Shown piece after piece: positions 17,345-26,396 of a DNA stretch of 64,000 nt. The stretch's first letter is position 1. Every line of letters starts with the position of its first letter. The translations under genes were made by a program, and so were the position numbers. A model generated the notes under the pieces. That model ran no database searches, was not told the DNA's origin, and saw only the letters and a program-made list of their open reading frames with translations. This stretch comes from CAWDZK01 sp963807005 (GTDB lineage Bacteria > Actinomycetota > Actinomycetes > JACCUZ01), in contig CAWDZK010000002.1 in the NCBI GenBank assembly GCA_963807005.1, positions 62,001-126,000 of the forward strand, read 5' to 3'.

Positions 17345-18538
17345 TCAGGTCGGGCGGCGGATCCGGTCCCTGGCGGTGCGCATCGAGCGGGACAGTGCCG
17401 GCTGCAGCCCTGGCTCGGGCTGCGGCCAGCCGCGTCGCAGCTCGGCCCGGGCCTCGCTGTCGACGTCGCGCAGCAGCTGGTCGACGTGCGCGGTGAGGGC
17501 TCCGTGCAGCTGCCACTCGTCGCGGCGCATCCGGTCGTCGTGGCGGAGCATCCCGGCCAGCCGGTGCCGGTCGGCCCAGGCTGCCGCGAGCGCCTCCCGC
17601 AGCTTCTGGTCCTCGGGCCCGGCGCCGACGACCTCGGAGCCGACGAGACCGCCGTACGCCTCGACGGCGTCCCCCAGGTCGGCCAGCAGGTCCGACAGCG
17701 CCGCGCGGACATCCGCGCCGTAGACCCGCTCCTCACCCGGCCCGCGCACCAGGTCGGCCAGTGCCCGGCACACGCCGCGGAGCGAGACGGCAGCCCGTTC
17801 CACCGCATCAAGCCCGGACCGCAGGCTGGCTCGCGCGTGCGGCCGGCTGCGCGCCCGCGGGTTGTAGCGCAGGCTGGCCTCGGCCGTTCCGAGCGCCGCA
17901 TCCGCCCGCAGGACGTCCCGGCCCAGGCCGCGGGCGGCGGCCAGCCAGTCGACAGCCTGCTCGACCGTGTACTCCGCGCGCACCTCACGGGCCACCCGGC
18001 GCATCACGTCGGCGACGCCCTCCGCGACGTCCTGCACGGCGTCGCTGGCGGGGCGCACGTAGAGCGGGGGTGCGAACACGGCGCCGACGAGCACGCCGAC
18101 CACGGCGCCGATGACTGTCTCGGCGACCCTGCCCTCGGCGGCAGTGCCGGAGCCACCCACGGCCAGCACCAGCATGGCGCTGATCGGCACCTCGGCGATC
18201 TCGTCGCCGAGGCGCATCAACCGGCCGATCACCAGGGAGACCGCGATGGCGATGCCCAGGCTCCACCAGGTGAGCGGCACGAACGCCGACAGGGCGCCCG
18301 CCACCAGGACACCGAGCACCACGCTGATGACCCGGCGCAGGCCGCGTCGGAGCGTGTCGTAGAGGGTCAGCTGGACGACGAGCAGCGCGGTCAGGGGCGC
18401 CAGGATCGGCCGCGGGTTGTCCGAGAGCGGGATCGCCGCGACGTAGGCCGCGACGCACGCGCCGGTCGACTTCAGCGTCCGGACACCGCGCAGCCGCACC
18501 CGGCCGCGTCGGGCCACCAGGAGCGAGGGCCAGCGCAC
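17345..18538 (-). CDS. FUSC / aromatic-acid-exporter-like membrane protein
   Basis: 397 residues. The N-terminal half has six hydrophobic segments (TGACVAAYVAAIPL, ILAPLTALLVVQLTLYDTL, VISVVLGVLVAGALSAFVPL and others), ending VIGAVVGVLVGAVFAPPLYVRP, a pattern of the FUSC/ArAE family. The C-terminal half is a long charged helical cytosolic region. Relatives export aromatic acids or handle envelope stress. GTG 18538 is the start. Substrate unknown. Confidence 0.82.
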   Translation of the reverse strand: MRWPSLLVARRGRVRLRGVRTLKSTGACVAAYVAAIPLSDNPRPILAPLTALLVVQLTLYDTLRRGLRRVISVVLGVLVAGALSAFVPLTWWSLGIAIAVSLVIGRLMRLGDEIAEVPISAMLVLAVGGSGTAAEGRVAETVIGAVVGVLVGAVFAPPLYVRPASDAVQDVAEGVADVMRRVAREVRAEYTVEQAVDWLAAARGLGRDVLRADAALGTAEASLRYNPRARSRPHARASLRSGLDAVERAAVSLRGVCRALADLVRGPGEERVYGADVRAALSDLLADLGDAVEAYGGLVGSEVVGAGPEDQKLREALAAAWADRHRLAGMLRHDDRMRRDEWQLHGALTAHVDQLLRDVDSEARAELRRGWPQPEPGLQPALSRSMRTARDRIRRPT

Positions 18539-18566
18539 GGCACCACTGTGCCAGCGACGGCTGCCG

Positions 18567-18941
18567 CTACCAGTCGAGGCCCTGCGCGGCGAGGGCCGCC
18601 TCGGCCTCCAACCGGGTCAGGCCGTCCAGCGGGGCGGGACCGGGAACGGGGACGTCCAGGGTCCGGCAGGCCGACAGCAGCACCCAGTCGTAGGCCAGGG
18701 ACGCCGCGGCGAGCCGCTCCATCTTCGCCGGCTGGTCCAGGGTGAAGGTGCTCTCGAGGTGGGCTGCCAGCCGGCGCAGGTCGGCGGCCAGCTGCTCGAC
18801 GCTGACGTTGTCCGTCGCCGGACGCGGTGGGTGCCACCGGTCCCAGGTCCGGACGGCGAGGCGGCCGACCCGGTCGAGGTGGCCCAGCAGACCGGCGGCC
18901 GTGAGAACGAACCCCGCCAGTCCGACCACCAACCAGGCCAC
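18567..18941 (-). CDS. Small membrane-anchored protein of unknown function
   Basis: 124 residues. One N-terminal membrane segment (AWLVVGLAGFVLTAAGLLGHL) is followed by a soluble helical domain with VEQLAADLRRLAAHLEST and MERLAAASLAYDWVLLSACRTLDVP. I do not recognise the family beyond its occurrence as a conserved actinomycete hypothetical. It sits 28 bases upstream of the FUSC gene on the same strand, so they may be co-transcribed. Confidence 0.72.
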   Translation of the reverse strand: MAWLVVGLAGFVLTAAGLLGHLDRVGRLAVRTWDRWHPPRPATDNVSVEQLAADLRRLAAHLESTFTLDQPAKMERLAAASLAYDWVLLSACRTLDVPVPGPAPLDGLTRLEAEAALAAQGLDW

Positions 18942-19131
18942 GTCGCCCTCCTTCGCCCTCCAGGATGCCTCCGCACCGGCCCGGACGGAAGGAACCGGCG
19001 AGACGTTCTTCGTTCCCGCTTGCCACCACCCGGCCGGGCCGGGAGAGTGCCCCGATGACGTGGGGGCGGGTGAGCGGGAAGGACCAGCCGCCCCGGCCTG
19101 GGGGCACGTCCGTCGGCAGGAGCCGGGTGCC

Positions 19132-20878
19132 GTGAGGGACGCCGTCCGCGCCGCGACCGAGGCGATCGGCTCGCCCCACCTGCGGCGTGCCCTGCTGGCG
19201 TTCCTCGGGTTCGCCGTGGCGGAGTGGGCCTGCTGGATCGCCGTGCTCGTCTGGGCCTACGAGAAGGGCGGCGTGGGGGCGGCGTCGCTGGTGTCAGTCG
19301 CCCAGCTGGTGCCGGCTGTCCTCGTCGCGCCGCTCGGGTCGGCGCTCGGCGACCGGCTGCCCCGCGCCCAGGCCCTCGCGCTGGGCTACCTGCTGCAGGG
19401 CGGCGCCATGCTCGGGACCGCAGCGGCGATCGGGCTCGGGGCCGACCTGGCGCTGGGCGCCACCGCCGCGGCGGTCCTCACCTGCGCGATCACCCTGACC
19501 CGCCCAGTGCACCGGGCCGCGCTGCCGTCCCTGGCGGCCAGCGCCGCCCGGCTGGTGGCCGGCAACTCGGCGACCAGCACGGCCGAGGGGGTGGGCGCGT
19601 TCCTGGGCCCGCTCGCCTGCGGACTGCTGATCACCTGGGGCGGCGCCGAGCTGGTCCTGGCCCTGTTCGGTCTCGTCATGCTGGTCGCGGCCGCGCGGGT
19701 GGCCGGGATCGACGCCGGGTCGGGAACCCCGCCGGCAGCCGGGGCCGGTGCGGTGCGCACCGCCGCCGCGGGTGCCCGCGAGCTCGGTCGGGAGCCCGGG
19801 GCCGTGGTCCTGATGTCGATGGTCGCCGGGCAGTACGTCGTGGTCGGCGCGATGGACATCCTCATCCTCGTCCTGGCGCTGGACGTGCTCGGCACCGACA
19901 GCTCGGGCCCGGGGCTGCTCAGCAGCGCGCTGGGCATCGGCGCGATCCTCGGCGGGGTCGCCACCGTCCTGCTGGTCGGCCGCCGCCGCCTGGCCCCGGC
20001 CCTGGGCATCGGGTTGCTGGTCACCGGCGCACCGCTCGCCCTTCTGGCGCTCGGCGGCATACCGGCCAGCGTCGCCGCCCTGCTCGCTGTCTCCGGCGCC
20101 GGAAAGGCGTTCTTCGACGTCGCCGGGCACACCCTGCTGCAGCGGGCCGTGCCCGACGCGGTCCTGGCCCGGGTGTTCGGCATCGAGGAGGCCGTGATGA
20201 CGGCCTCGCTGGCCGCCGGCGCGGCGCTGGCTCCCCTCGCCGTCGACAGCCTGGGTCGGTACGGCGCCCTGCATCGCGACCGGGAGCCTCCTGCCGATCA
20301 TGGGCGCCGCCGGATGGCGCTGGCTGCGCCTGCTGGACCGGCTCGCCCTGCCGCCCGGACCGCACATGCACCTGCTGCGCAGCGTCCCCACCCTGCGGAT
20401 GGTGCCGCTGCCGACCCTCGAACAGCTGAGCCGGGACGCCGTGGAGGTCCAGCTGCTGCCCGGGCAGGCTGTGGTGCGCGAAGGTGACCCCGGGGACAAG
20501 GTCTACGTCGTCATCGACGGCGACGTCATCGTGTCCCGGCTCGGCCGGGACGTGCGCCGGCTCGGGCCGGGCGAGTCCTTCGGCGAGATCGCACTGCTCT
20601 ACGGCTCACCGCGCACGGCGACGGTGCGGTCAGAGGGACCGGTCCGGCTGGTCGCGCTGGGCCGCGAGCAGTTCCTCGGTTCTCTCGGCGGTCCCGGTGC
20701 CGGCCGGGCGGCGGCCGAGCAGGTCGCCCAGGCCTGGTTGGCCGCCGACGCCGAAGGCGAGCGCGAGCGCGAGCCTGACGCAGGTCCCGCTGACGACACC
20801 GCCCACGACGGGACCGGCCAGGGCGACACCACCTCCCGTGACCGCGGCGACTACGCCGAGGACGGCACCGCCGACTGA
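19132..20878 (+). pseudogene. MFS transporter with C-terminal cyclic-nucleotide-binding domain, frameshifted
   Basis: From GTG 19132 (AGGAG upstream) the frame encodes an MFS protein through AGAALAPLAVDSLGRYGA. It then loses sense near 20255-20275. In the next frame the sense resumes as ATGSLLPIMGAAGWRWLRLLDR, followed by a full cNMP-binding domain: VEVQLLPGQAVVREGDPGDKVYVVI and GESFGEIALLYGSPRTATV with the phosphate-binding Glu and Arg. The intact paralog at 21856 has the same two parts in one frame, so one base gained or two lost explains this copy. Either a sequencing indel or a real break. Its last 28 bases overlap the convergent hydrolase gene. Confidence 0.85.
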
Positions 20879-21711
20879 GGCCCGACGTCCAGCGTCACGC
20901 CCTGGCGCGCGACGACCACGTCGAGGTCACCGACCGTCTCCCGGGCCAGGACAGCTGCCCACTCGGCGATCGCGTCCAGCGCCTCGTCGGTGCGCACCGG
21001 CGAGTGGTGGAAGAGCACCAGCGTGCTCGCACCGCAGTCACCGGCCAGCCGGATGCAGTCCTCGATGGTGGCGTGGCCGTAGGCGACGGCCAGGTGCCGT
21101 TCGCTCTCCACGAACTGCGCGTCGTGCACGAGCACGTCCACCCCCTGCAGCGCAGCCACGAGGTCGTCGGACATGCCCGCCGCAGGAGCGTGGTCGGGCA
21201 GGTAGGCCACCGACCCGTGCTCGTCGCTGATGCGATAGCCGTAGGTCCGGCCACCCTTGTGCACGACGTCGACGGCGGTCACCGCGAAGCCCTCCACCTG
21301 GTGGGCTCCGGCCTCCAGCGCGTGCCAGGCCCACCGCCCCTTCAGGCCCTCCGGGGTGATCGGGAACGCCGGCGGTGCGAAGCTCTGGGCCAGCAGGTCG
21401 CGGCCGGACCGGCCGTCCTGCGCCGGGAGGTAGAGGTCGACCCGGCTGTCGTCGCGGTCGCCCGCGACGAAGAACGGCAGCCCCTGCATGTGGTCCCAGT
21501 GCAGGTGGCTGAGCAGGATCGACCCGTCGTACGGCGCTCCGTCGAGCAGCCCTGACAGCCCCCGCAGCCCGGTGCCGGCGTCCAGCACGAGCGTCGGCGG
21601 CGCGTCGGCCTCGGCCCGTACCGCGATGCAGGACGTGTGCCCCCCGTAGCGCACGAAGTCGGCCCCGGGCGCGGCAGTCGAGCCGCGAACTCCGAGCAGG
21701 TCGAGTCTCAC
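20851..21711 (-). CDS. MBL-fold metallo-hydrolase, RNase Z / cyclic phosphodiesterase-like
   Basis: 286 residues. RLDLLGVRGSTAAPGADFVRYGG at the N-terminus, LDAGTGLRGLS, and LLSHLHWDHMQGLPFF with the H-x-H-x-D-H zinc motif place it in the metallo-beta-lactamase fold close to RNase Z and class II cyclic-nucleotide phosphodiesterases. Later ligands are VAYLPDHAP, VLVHDAQF and LVLFHHSPVRTD. It lacks the long exosite arm of true tRNase Z. It lies between two MFS-cNMP genes, so degradation of the signal those domains sense is an attractive inference. TAGGTT at 21731-21736 on the minus strand could be its -10, giving a leader of about a dozen bases. Confidence 0.85.
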   Translation of the reverse strand: MRLDLLGVRGSTAAPGADFVRYGGHTSCIAVRAEADAPPTLVLDAGTGLRGLSGLLDGAPYDGSILLSHLHWDHMQGLPFFVAGDRDDSRVDLYLPAQDGRSGRDLLAQSFAPPAFPITPEGLKGRWAWHALEAGAHQVEGFAVTAVDVVHKGGRTYGYRISDEHGSVAYLPDHAPAAGMSDDLVAALQGVDVLVHDAQFVESERHLAVAYGHATIEDCIRLAGDCGASTLVLFHHSPVRTDEALDAIAEWAAVLARETVGDLDVVVARQGVTLDVGPQSAVPSSA

Positions 21712-21855
21712 CGGCCATCCACGGCCACGGAACCTAGCAGCGCACCGGCTCCGCGCCGGGCAGGATTGCCGATTCGTGAGCGCGCCGTGCCCGGCGGGCC
21801 TAGCGTGTGCGCGTCCGACCGCGTCACGGCTCCGGACCCGCGACAAGGGAGACAG

Positions 21856-23697
21856 ATGCGGCGAACGGCACGTGGGCGGCGCTCGGCCGGACGGCGGCGA
21901 AGACCGCACGGTCGCGGCGTCCTCGCCCCCATGCGGCACCACGACTTCCGTCTGCTGATGACCGGCTTCGCGATCAGCGCCGCCGGGTCGTGGGCCTACA
22001 ACGTCGGTCTCGCCGTCTTCGTCTACGACCAGACCCACTCACCCGCGTGGGTCGGCGCCGCCACCATCGGCCGGTTCGTCCCGTCGCTCGTGCTCGGCTC
22101 ATACGGCGGGGTGCTGGCCGAGCGGTTCGAGCGGGTCGCGCTGATGGTCCGCGTGGACTGGCTCTGCGCCCTGTGGGTGGCGCTGCTCACTGTCGTCGCC
22201 GCCCTCGAGGGGCCGGTGCTGCTGGCCATCGTGCTGGCGGGGCTCACCTCGCTCACCAGCGTCGTCTACGAGCCGGCGGTGGCGGCCATCACCCCGGACA
22301 CCGTGGCCGAGTCGGACCTGGCGGCCGCGAACACGCTGCGCAACACGGTCGACAACGTGGCCATCGTCGCCGGCCCGGCACTCGGAGGCCTGCTGCTGCT
22401 CGCAGGGCCACCCGCACTGGCCTTCGCCGCCAACTCGGCGAGCTTCGTGGTCTCGGCGCTGCTGGTCCGCCGGATGCGGGTGCGCAGCCGTCCGGTGGAC
22501 GTGACCGGTGGAGGCAAGGAGCGGCCGCTGCAGCAGATGGCCGTCGGGTTCCGGGCCATCGGGTCGTCGGCGACCGCGACGACGCTGGTCGCCTACAGCG
22601 TGATCGCGAGCTTCGTGTACGGCGTGGACACCGTGCAGTTCGTGGTGCTCTCGGAGCAGCGGCTGGGCACCGGCGCCTCCGGCTACGGCTACCTGCTCGC
22701 CGGTCTCGGCGTCGGCGGGATCGCCGCGGCCGGGCTGGTGAACCGGCTGGCGGCCAGGCCTCGGCTCGGTCCGGTGATCCTCGCCGGGATGGGCGTCTAC
22801 TGCCTGCCGACGCTGCTGTTCCTGGTGCTGGACCGGCCGATCGCGGCGTTCGTCGTCGAGGCGATCCGCGGTGCCGGCACCCTGGTCGTCGACGTGCTGG
22901 CGGTCACGGCGCTGCAGCGCTCGCTCCCCCGGGAGGTGCTGGCCAGGGTCTTCGGCGCCTTCTTCACCCTGGTGCTGCTCGCGATCTCGCTGGGCGCGCT
23001 CCTGACGCCGCCGGTGATCTCCCTCCTGGGGCTGGACCCCAGCCTGTGGCTGGCCGGTGCGCTGCTGCCGGCGCTGTGCGTCCTCGGCTGGCCGCTGCTG
23101 CGGCGGATGGACGACGCGAACGTCGTCCAGGCGGCCCGGCTCGAGCCGCGGGTCGCGCTGCTCGGGAGCACCGGCATCTTCGCGGAGGCGACCCGCCCGG
23201 TCCTGGAGCGGCTGGCCCGAGCCGCTGACGAGATCGACGTCCCGGCCGGCACCACGGTGATCCGCGAGGGCGACCCGGCGGACGCGCTGTACGTGCTGGT
23301 CTCGGGTGAGATGGCCGTCCGGGCGAGAGGCGAGTCAGGGGTCGAGCAGGACCTGCCGAGCATGGGGCCGGGCACCTGCTTCGGCGAGATCGGTGTGCTG
23401 GGGAGGATCCCCCGCACGGCGACGGTGACCAGCTCGGCGCCGAGCACGCTGCTGCGCATCGACGCCGAGACCTTCCTCGAGTCCCTGACGGATGCGCCGG
23501 CCTCCACCTCGCTGCTCGAAGGGGCGCGCAGCCGGATGGCGCGCACCCACCCCGAGCGCCGCTGGGCGCCGGCTTCCGGCGGGGCGGCACCCGGGGGATC
23601 AGCCGCGGAACCGGACCAGCCCCTCCTGGACGGCGGTGGCGACCAGCCGGCCGTCGCGGGCGAAGAGATGGCCGGTCGCGAACCCGCGTCCTCCTGA
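21856..23697 (+). CDS. MFS transporter fused to a cyclic-nucleotide-binding domain
   Basis: 613 residues. After an Arg-rich leader (TARGRRSAGRRRRPHGRGVL), MRHHDFRLLMTGFAISAAGSW starts a 12-segment MFS_3-type transporter. At about residue 450 it passes into a cNMP-binding domain: IDVPAGTTVIREGDPADALYVLVSGE, then FGEI (509-512) and PRTATV (519-524) carrying the Glu and Arg that hold the cyclic phosphate. A Gly/Pro/Ala-rich tail follows. ATG 21856 has AAGGGAG six bases upstream. The design suggests transport controlled by cAMP or cGMP from the cytosol. The last 99 bases overlap tesB on the other strand. Confidence 0.9.
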   Translation: MRRTARGRRSAGRRRRPHGRGVLAPMRHHDFRLLMTGFAISAAGSWAYNVGLAVFVYDQTHSPAWVGAATIGRFVPSLVLGSYGGVLAERFERVALMVRVDWLCALWVALLTVVAALEGPVLLAIVLAGLTSLTSVVYEPAVAAITPDTVAESDLAAANTLRNTVDNVAIVAGPALGGLLLLAGPPALAFAANSASFVVSALLVRRMRVRSRPVDVTGGGKERPLQQMAVGFRAIGSSATATTLVAYSVIASFVYGVDTVQFVVLSEQRLGTGASGYGYLLAGLGVGGIAAAGLVNRLAARPRLGPVILAGMGVYCLPTLLFLVLDRPIAAFVVEAIRGAGTLVVDVLAVTALQRSLPREVLARVFGAFFTLVLLAISLGALLTPPVISLLGLDPSLWLAGALLPALCVLGWPLLRRMDDANVVQAARLEPRVALLGSTGIFAEATRPVLERLARAADEIDVPAGTTVIREGDPADALYVLVSGEMAVRARGESGVEQDLPSMGPGTCFGEIGVLGRIPRTATVTSSAPSTLLRIDAETFLESLTDAPASTSLLEGARSRMARTHPERRWAPASGGAAPGGSAAEPDQPLLDGGGDQPAVAGEEMAGREPASS

Positions 23698-24468
23698 GGC
23701 CGACGGGGACACCTGGTCGTAGAGCAGCCACTCGTCGGCGCGCAGCGGCCGGTGGAACCACATCGCGTGGTCCAGCGACGCCGGCTGCAGACGGGGGTCA
23801 CCGATCCAGGTGCCGTGCGGCAGCACGCTGGCCGAGAGCAGCGTGAGGTCGGACGCGTAGGCCAGCACCGCGGCGTGCACGGCCGGGTCGTCGCCGAGCG
23901 GGCCGGCCGCCCGCAGCCAGACCCGGGACTGCGCGGGGTGGACGCCGGCGTCCATCGCGTCGCTGGACCGGCTGTCACCGGCGTACCTGACGTCCAGCGC
24001 CGCCCACTCCCGGTCCCACTCCTCCCGTGGCCGCCGCGTGAGGTCCGCCAGGACCGCGCCGAGCTCCGGGCACTCCTCCGGCGCGGCGACCACCGGCATC
24101 GGGTCCTGGTGGTCCAGTCCCTGCTCGGGAGTCTGGAAGGAGGCCGACATGTAGAAGATCGGCGGCCCGTCCGGGCCGTGCTGGCGTGCCACGACCCGGC
24201 GGGTGCTGAAGGCGCGGCCGTCCCGGGTGCGCTCGACGTCGTAGACGATCGGGACCCGGGTGTCGCCGGCGCGCAGGAAGTAGGCGTGCAGCGAGTGCAC
24301 CAGCCGGTCGCCGTCGGTCGTGCGGGCTGCGGCGACCAGCGCCTGGCCGGCGACCTGTCCCCCGAACACGCGCTGCAGGGCGGTGACCGGCTGATGGCCC
24401 TGGAAGCTGCCGTTCCCGAGGGGCTCGAGGTCGAGCAGGGCGAGCAGCTCGTCGACCGACTGGGGCAT
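23599..24468 (-). CDS. tesB: Acyl-CoA thioesterase II
   Basis: Hydrolyses medium and long acyl-CoA to the free acid and CoA. 289 residues as a double hot-dog fold: RVFGGQVAGQALVAAART and VHSLHAYFLRAGDTRVPIVYDV in the first repeat, LDHAMWFHRPLRADEWLLYDQ and GHLFARDGRLVATAVQEGLVR in the second. These are the standard TesB blocks, including the Asp of the late SDLTLL region. ATG 24468. Its 3' end overlaps the convergent MFS-cNMP gene by 99 bases, which is long for a stable gene pair. Divergent from the SURF1 gene. Confidence 0.93.
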   Translation of the reverse strand: MPQSVDELLALLDLEPLGNGSFQGHQPVTALQRVFGGQVAGQALVAAARTTDGDRLVHSLHAYFLRAGDTRVPIVYDVERTRDGRAFSTRRVVARQHGPDGPPIFYMSASFQTPEQGLDHQDPMPVVAAPEECPELGAVLADLTRRPREEWDREWAALDVRYAGDSRSSDAMDAGVHPAQSRVWLRAAGPLGDDPAVHAAVLAYASDLTLLSASVLPHGTWIGDPRLQPASLDHAMWFHRPLRADEWLLYDQVSPSASGGRGFATGHLFARDGRLVATAVQEGLVRFRG

Positions 24469-24489
24469 GGTGACGATCCTGGCAGCCCG

Positions 24490-24495
24490 TAGGTT
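24490..24495 (+). promoter_or_regulatory. -10 hexamer TAGGTT of the SURF1 gene
   Basis: Six bases to GTG 24502; leaderless arrangement. Confidence 0.5.
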
Positions 24496-24501
24496 GGTGC
24501 G

Positions 24502-25320
24502 GTGACCCGGTTCGCCCTGCAGCCGCGCTGGCTCGCCTGGCACCTGCTGGTCGTGGTGGTCCTGGTCTCGTTCACCTGGTTGGGCCGGTGGCAGCTCGGG
24601 GCCTTCGAGCACAAGGCCGGCGACCTGGCGGCAGGTGCCCGCCGAACGGTCGCCCTGGACTCGCTGACCCGGCCCGGCGGCCGGCTCGGGCAGGACGACC
24701 TCGGCCGGAGCGTCCGGACGGTCGGCAGCTACGACGGCGCCCGGACCCTCGTGGTGCCGGACCGTCCCGAGCCCGACGGCGACCGCACCGGCTTCCTCGT
24801 GGTCACCCCCCTGCGCACCGATGCCGGCGTCCTGCCCGTGGTGCGGGGCTGGGTGCCGAGAGTGCAGGACGCCGGCAGCACGGCCCCTCCGGGCCAGGTC
24901 GCCGTGCGGGGCCTGCTGCAGCGCAGCGAGGACGGCGGCGGCACCGGCGGGGGTGCCGCGGACTCCGGGCCGGGGCGGCTGCCGTACGTCGCGACGGTGA
25001 CGGTCCTGGACGCACTGCCCTACCGCGCGGACGAGCTCTACGACGGCTTCCTGGCCCTGCGTGCGGAGGACCCGACACCCGTCGTCCGCCCCGAGCCGGT
25101 CCAGGCGCAGCTTGCCGGGACAGGCGGCGTCGGTCGTTGGCGAAACCTCGCCTACGCGCTGCAGTGGTGGGTCTTCGCCGGCGCCGCGGTCTTCTTCTGG
25201 TGGATCGTGCTCAGGCGGGCGGCGCTGGAGCGGGCGGACCCGCCCTCGGCGCCGAGTCCGCCGAGTCCGCCTGGTGACGCAGATCCGCCGTCACTCGTCG
25301 CTCCGCGACGAACGACATGA
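24502..25320 (+). CDS. SURF1 family cytochrome oxidase assembly protein
   Basis: 272 residues. Two membrane segments, WLAWHLLVVVVLVSFTWLGRWQL near the N-terminus and NLAYALQWWVFAGAAVFFWWIVL near the C-terminus, enclose an extracytoplasmic domain with GRSVRTVGSYDGARTLVVPDR and FLVVTPLRTDAGVLPVVRGWVP. This is the SURF1 plan, including the closing NLAYALQWW-F motif. It helps assemble heme-copper terminal oxidase in the membrane. The Pro/Ser-rich tail after the last segment is dispensable-looking and overlaps the convergent DUF3817 gene by 110 bases. SURF1 beside DUF3817 is a usual actinobacterial arrangement. Confidence 0.9.
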   Translation: MTRFALQPRWLAWHLLVVVVLVSFTWLGRWQLGAFEHKAGDLAAGARRTVALDSLTRPGGRLGQDDLGRSVRTVGSYDGARTLVVPDRPEPDGDRTGFLVVTPLRTDAGVLPVVRGWVPRVQDAGSTAPPGQVAVRGLLQRSEDGGGTGGGAADSGPGRLPYVATVTVLDALPYRADELYDGFLALRAEDPTPVVRPEPVQAQLAGTGGVGRWRNLAYALQWWVFAGAAVFFWWIVLRRAALERADPPSAPSPPSPPGDADPPSLVAPRRTT

Positions 25321-25603
25321 GCGGCACGGTCCCGGCCAGCAGGACGAGCAGCGTGCGGACCGGCTTCCAGCGCAGCCGGTAGGCCAGGTGGAAGGCCGCC
25401 AGGACGTAGAGCACGTACAGCCAGCCGTGCGCGGTCCACAGCACTCCGGCCGGTCCCTCGCCGACGTACCAGGGCCAGACGCTCAGGCCGACCAGGCAGC
25501 TCACCGCCAGCACCACCCCGGTGACGTAGGCCATCACCCGGTAGCGGGCGAGCACGCCCGAGGAGAGGACCGACGACGTCGGCGGAGCTGCGGGTGCGGT
25601 CAC
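25211..25603 (-). CDS. DUF3817 membrane protein
   Basis: 130 residues with three hydrophobic segments: RVMAYVTGVVLAVSCLVGLSVWPW, AHGWLYVLYVLAAFHLAYRL and TLLVLLAGTVPLMSFVAERRV. The HGWLYVLY and PLMSFVAERRV motifs are diagnostic of DUF3817, a small integral-membrane family with no known function, often beside SURF1. GTG 25603 is supported by TAGGCT 7 bases upstream on the minus strand. The Pro/Ala tail lies in the overlap with SURF1. Confidence 0.87.
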   Translation of the reverse strand: MTAPAAPPTSSVLSSGVLARYRVMAYVTGVVLAVSCLVGLSVWPWYVGEGPAGVLWTAHGWLYVLYVLAAFHLAYRLRWKPVRTLLVLLAGTVPLMSFVAERRVTADLRHQADSADSAPRAGPPAPAPPA

Positions 25604-25610
25604 CCGGCCG

Positions 25611-25616
25611 AGCCTA
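25611..25616 (-). promoter_or_regulatory. -10 hexamer TAGGCT of the DUF3817 gene
   Basis: Minus strand; 7 bases to GTG 25603. Confidence 0.5.
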
Positions 25617-25665
25617 CGAGGCACCGGTCGCACTCGCCGCGCCAGGCCGTCAGGCGGCGTCCTGC

Positions 25666-26379
25666 TCAGATGCCGAACAGGCTGCCCTGCGCGTCGGTCG
25701 ACGGCGCGGGCGCCTTGCGCCCACCGGGACCGTGGTCGCCGAGGCCCCGGCCGAAGCCGCCCATGCCGCGCCCGACGGTGTCCAGGTTCATGACGTGGGT
25801 GGCGGTCAGCGTGCTGCCGTCCTTGTCCGCCATCACCACGACGTTCGCGCCGGTCTCGATGCTGCTCAGACCCTCGCGGAGGGCACCGACGCCGGCGTCG
25901 GCCGGCACCATGTAGGTCTTGGTGAAGCCGTCCTCACTCTTCACCGTGATCGCGTCGGCGCCCACCTCGGTGGCCGTGCCGCGCTGGACGACGAGCGTGC
26001 GGTAGCCGCCGCTCCCGTCCGGCACCACGAGCTCGCCGTGGACGGCACCGGCCAGGCCCAGCATCCCCGGACCACCGCGGAGGCCGCGATGGTCGAACCG
26101 CTTGCCGTTGTCTCCGGTCGAGGGGGACGCGCTGGAGGACGACGTCGACGCGGCCAGCGCCGTCGGGTCGTCGGCCCCGCCGCGAGCGAGCACGGCCCCG
26201 GTGCCGCCGGCGGCGACCAGGGCCAGGACCGCCATCCCGGCCGCGACCACGCCGCGTCGGCCGCCGGGATGCCCGGCGGCCGAGGGCCGGTGGGAGTCGA
26301 GCGCGTCGGCCGGGCCGGCCAACGGGGTCGTGTCGTCGGGGTCGGGACGCTCCACCGGAGGCGGTTCGGGGAAGGACAC
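25666..26379 (-). CDS. Membrane-anchored extracytoplasmic protein, function unknown
   Basis: 237 residues. A Pro/Asp-rich cytosolic head is followed by one membrane segment (GVVAAGMAVLALVAAGGTGAVLA), a Ser/Thr linker (ASTSSSSASPSTGDNG) and an outer domain with HGELVVPDGSGGYRTLVVQRGTATEV and ITVKSEDGFTKTYMVP. The small beta domain resembles DUF5666/OB-like repeats seen in proteins co-encoded with two-component systems. It is directly downstream (17 bases) of the histidine kinase on the same strand, so I infer it is an accessory or target of that system. Confidence 0.7.
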   Translation of the reverse strand: MSFPEPPPVERPDPDDTTPLAGPADALDSHRPSAAGHPGGRRGVVAAGMAVLALVAAGGTGAVLARGGADDPTALAASTSSSSASPSTGDNGKRFDHRGLRGGPGMLGLAGAVHGELVVPDGSGGYRTLVVQRGTATEVGADAITVKSEDGFTKTYMVPADAGVGALREGLSSIETGANVVVMADKDGSTLTATHVMNLDTVGRGMGGFGRGLGDHGPGGRKAPAPSTDAQGSLFGI

Positions 26380-26396
26380 GGGGAGTCTCCTCGGTC

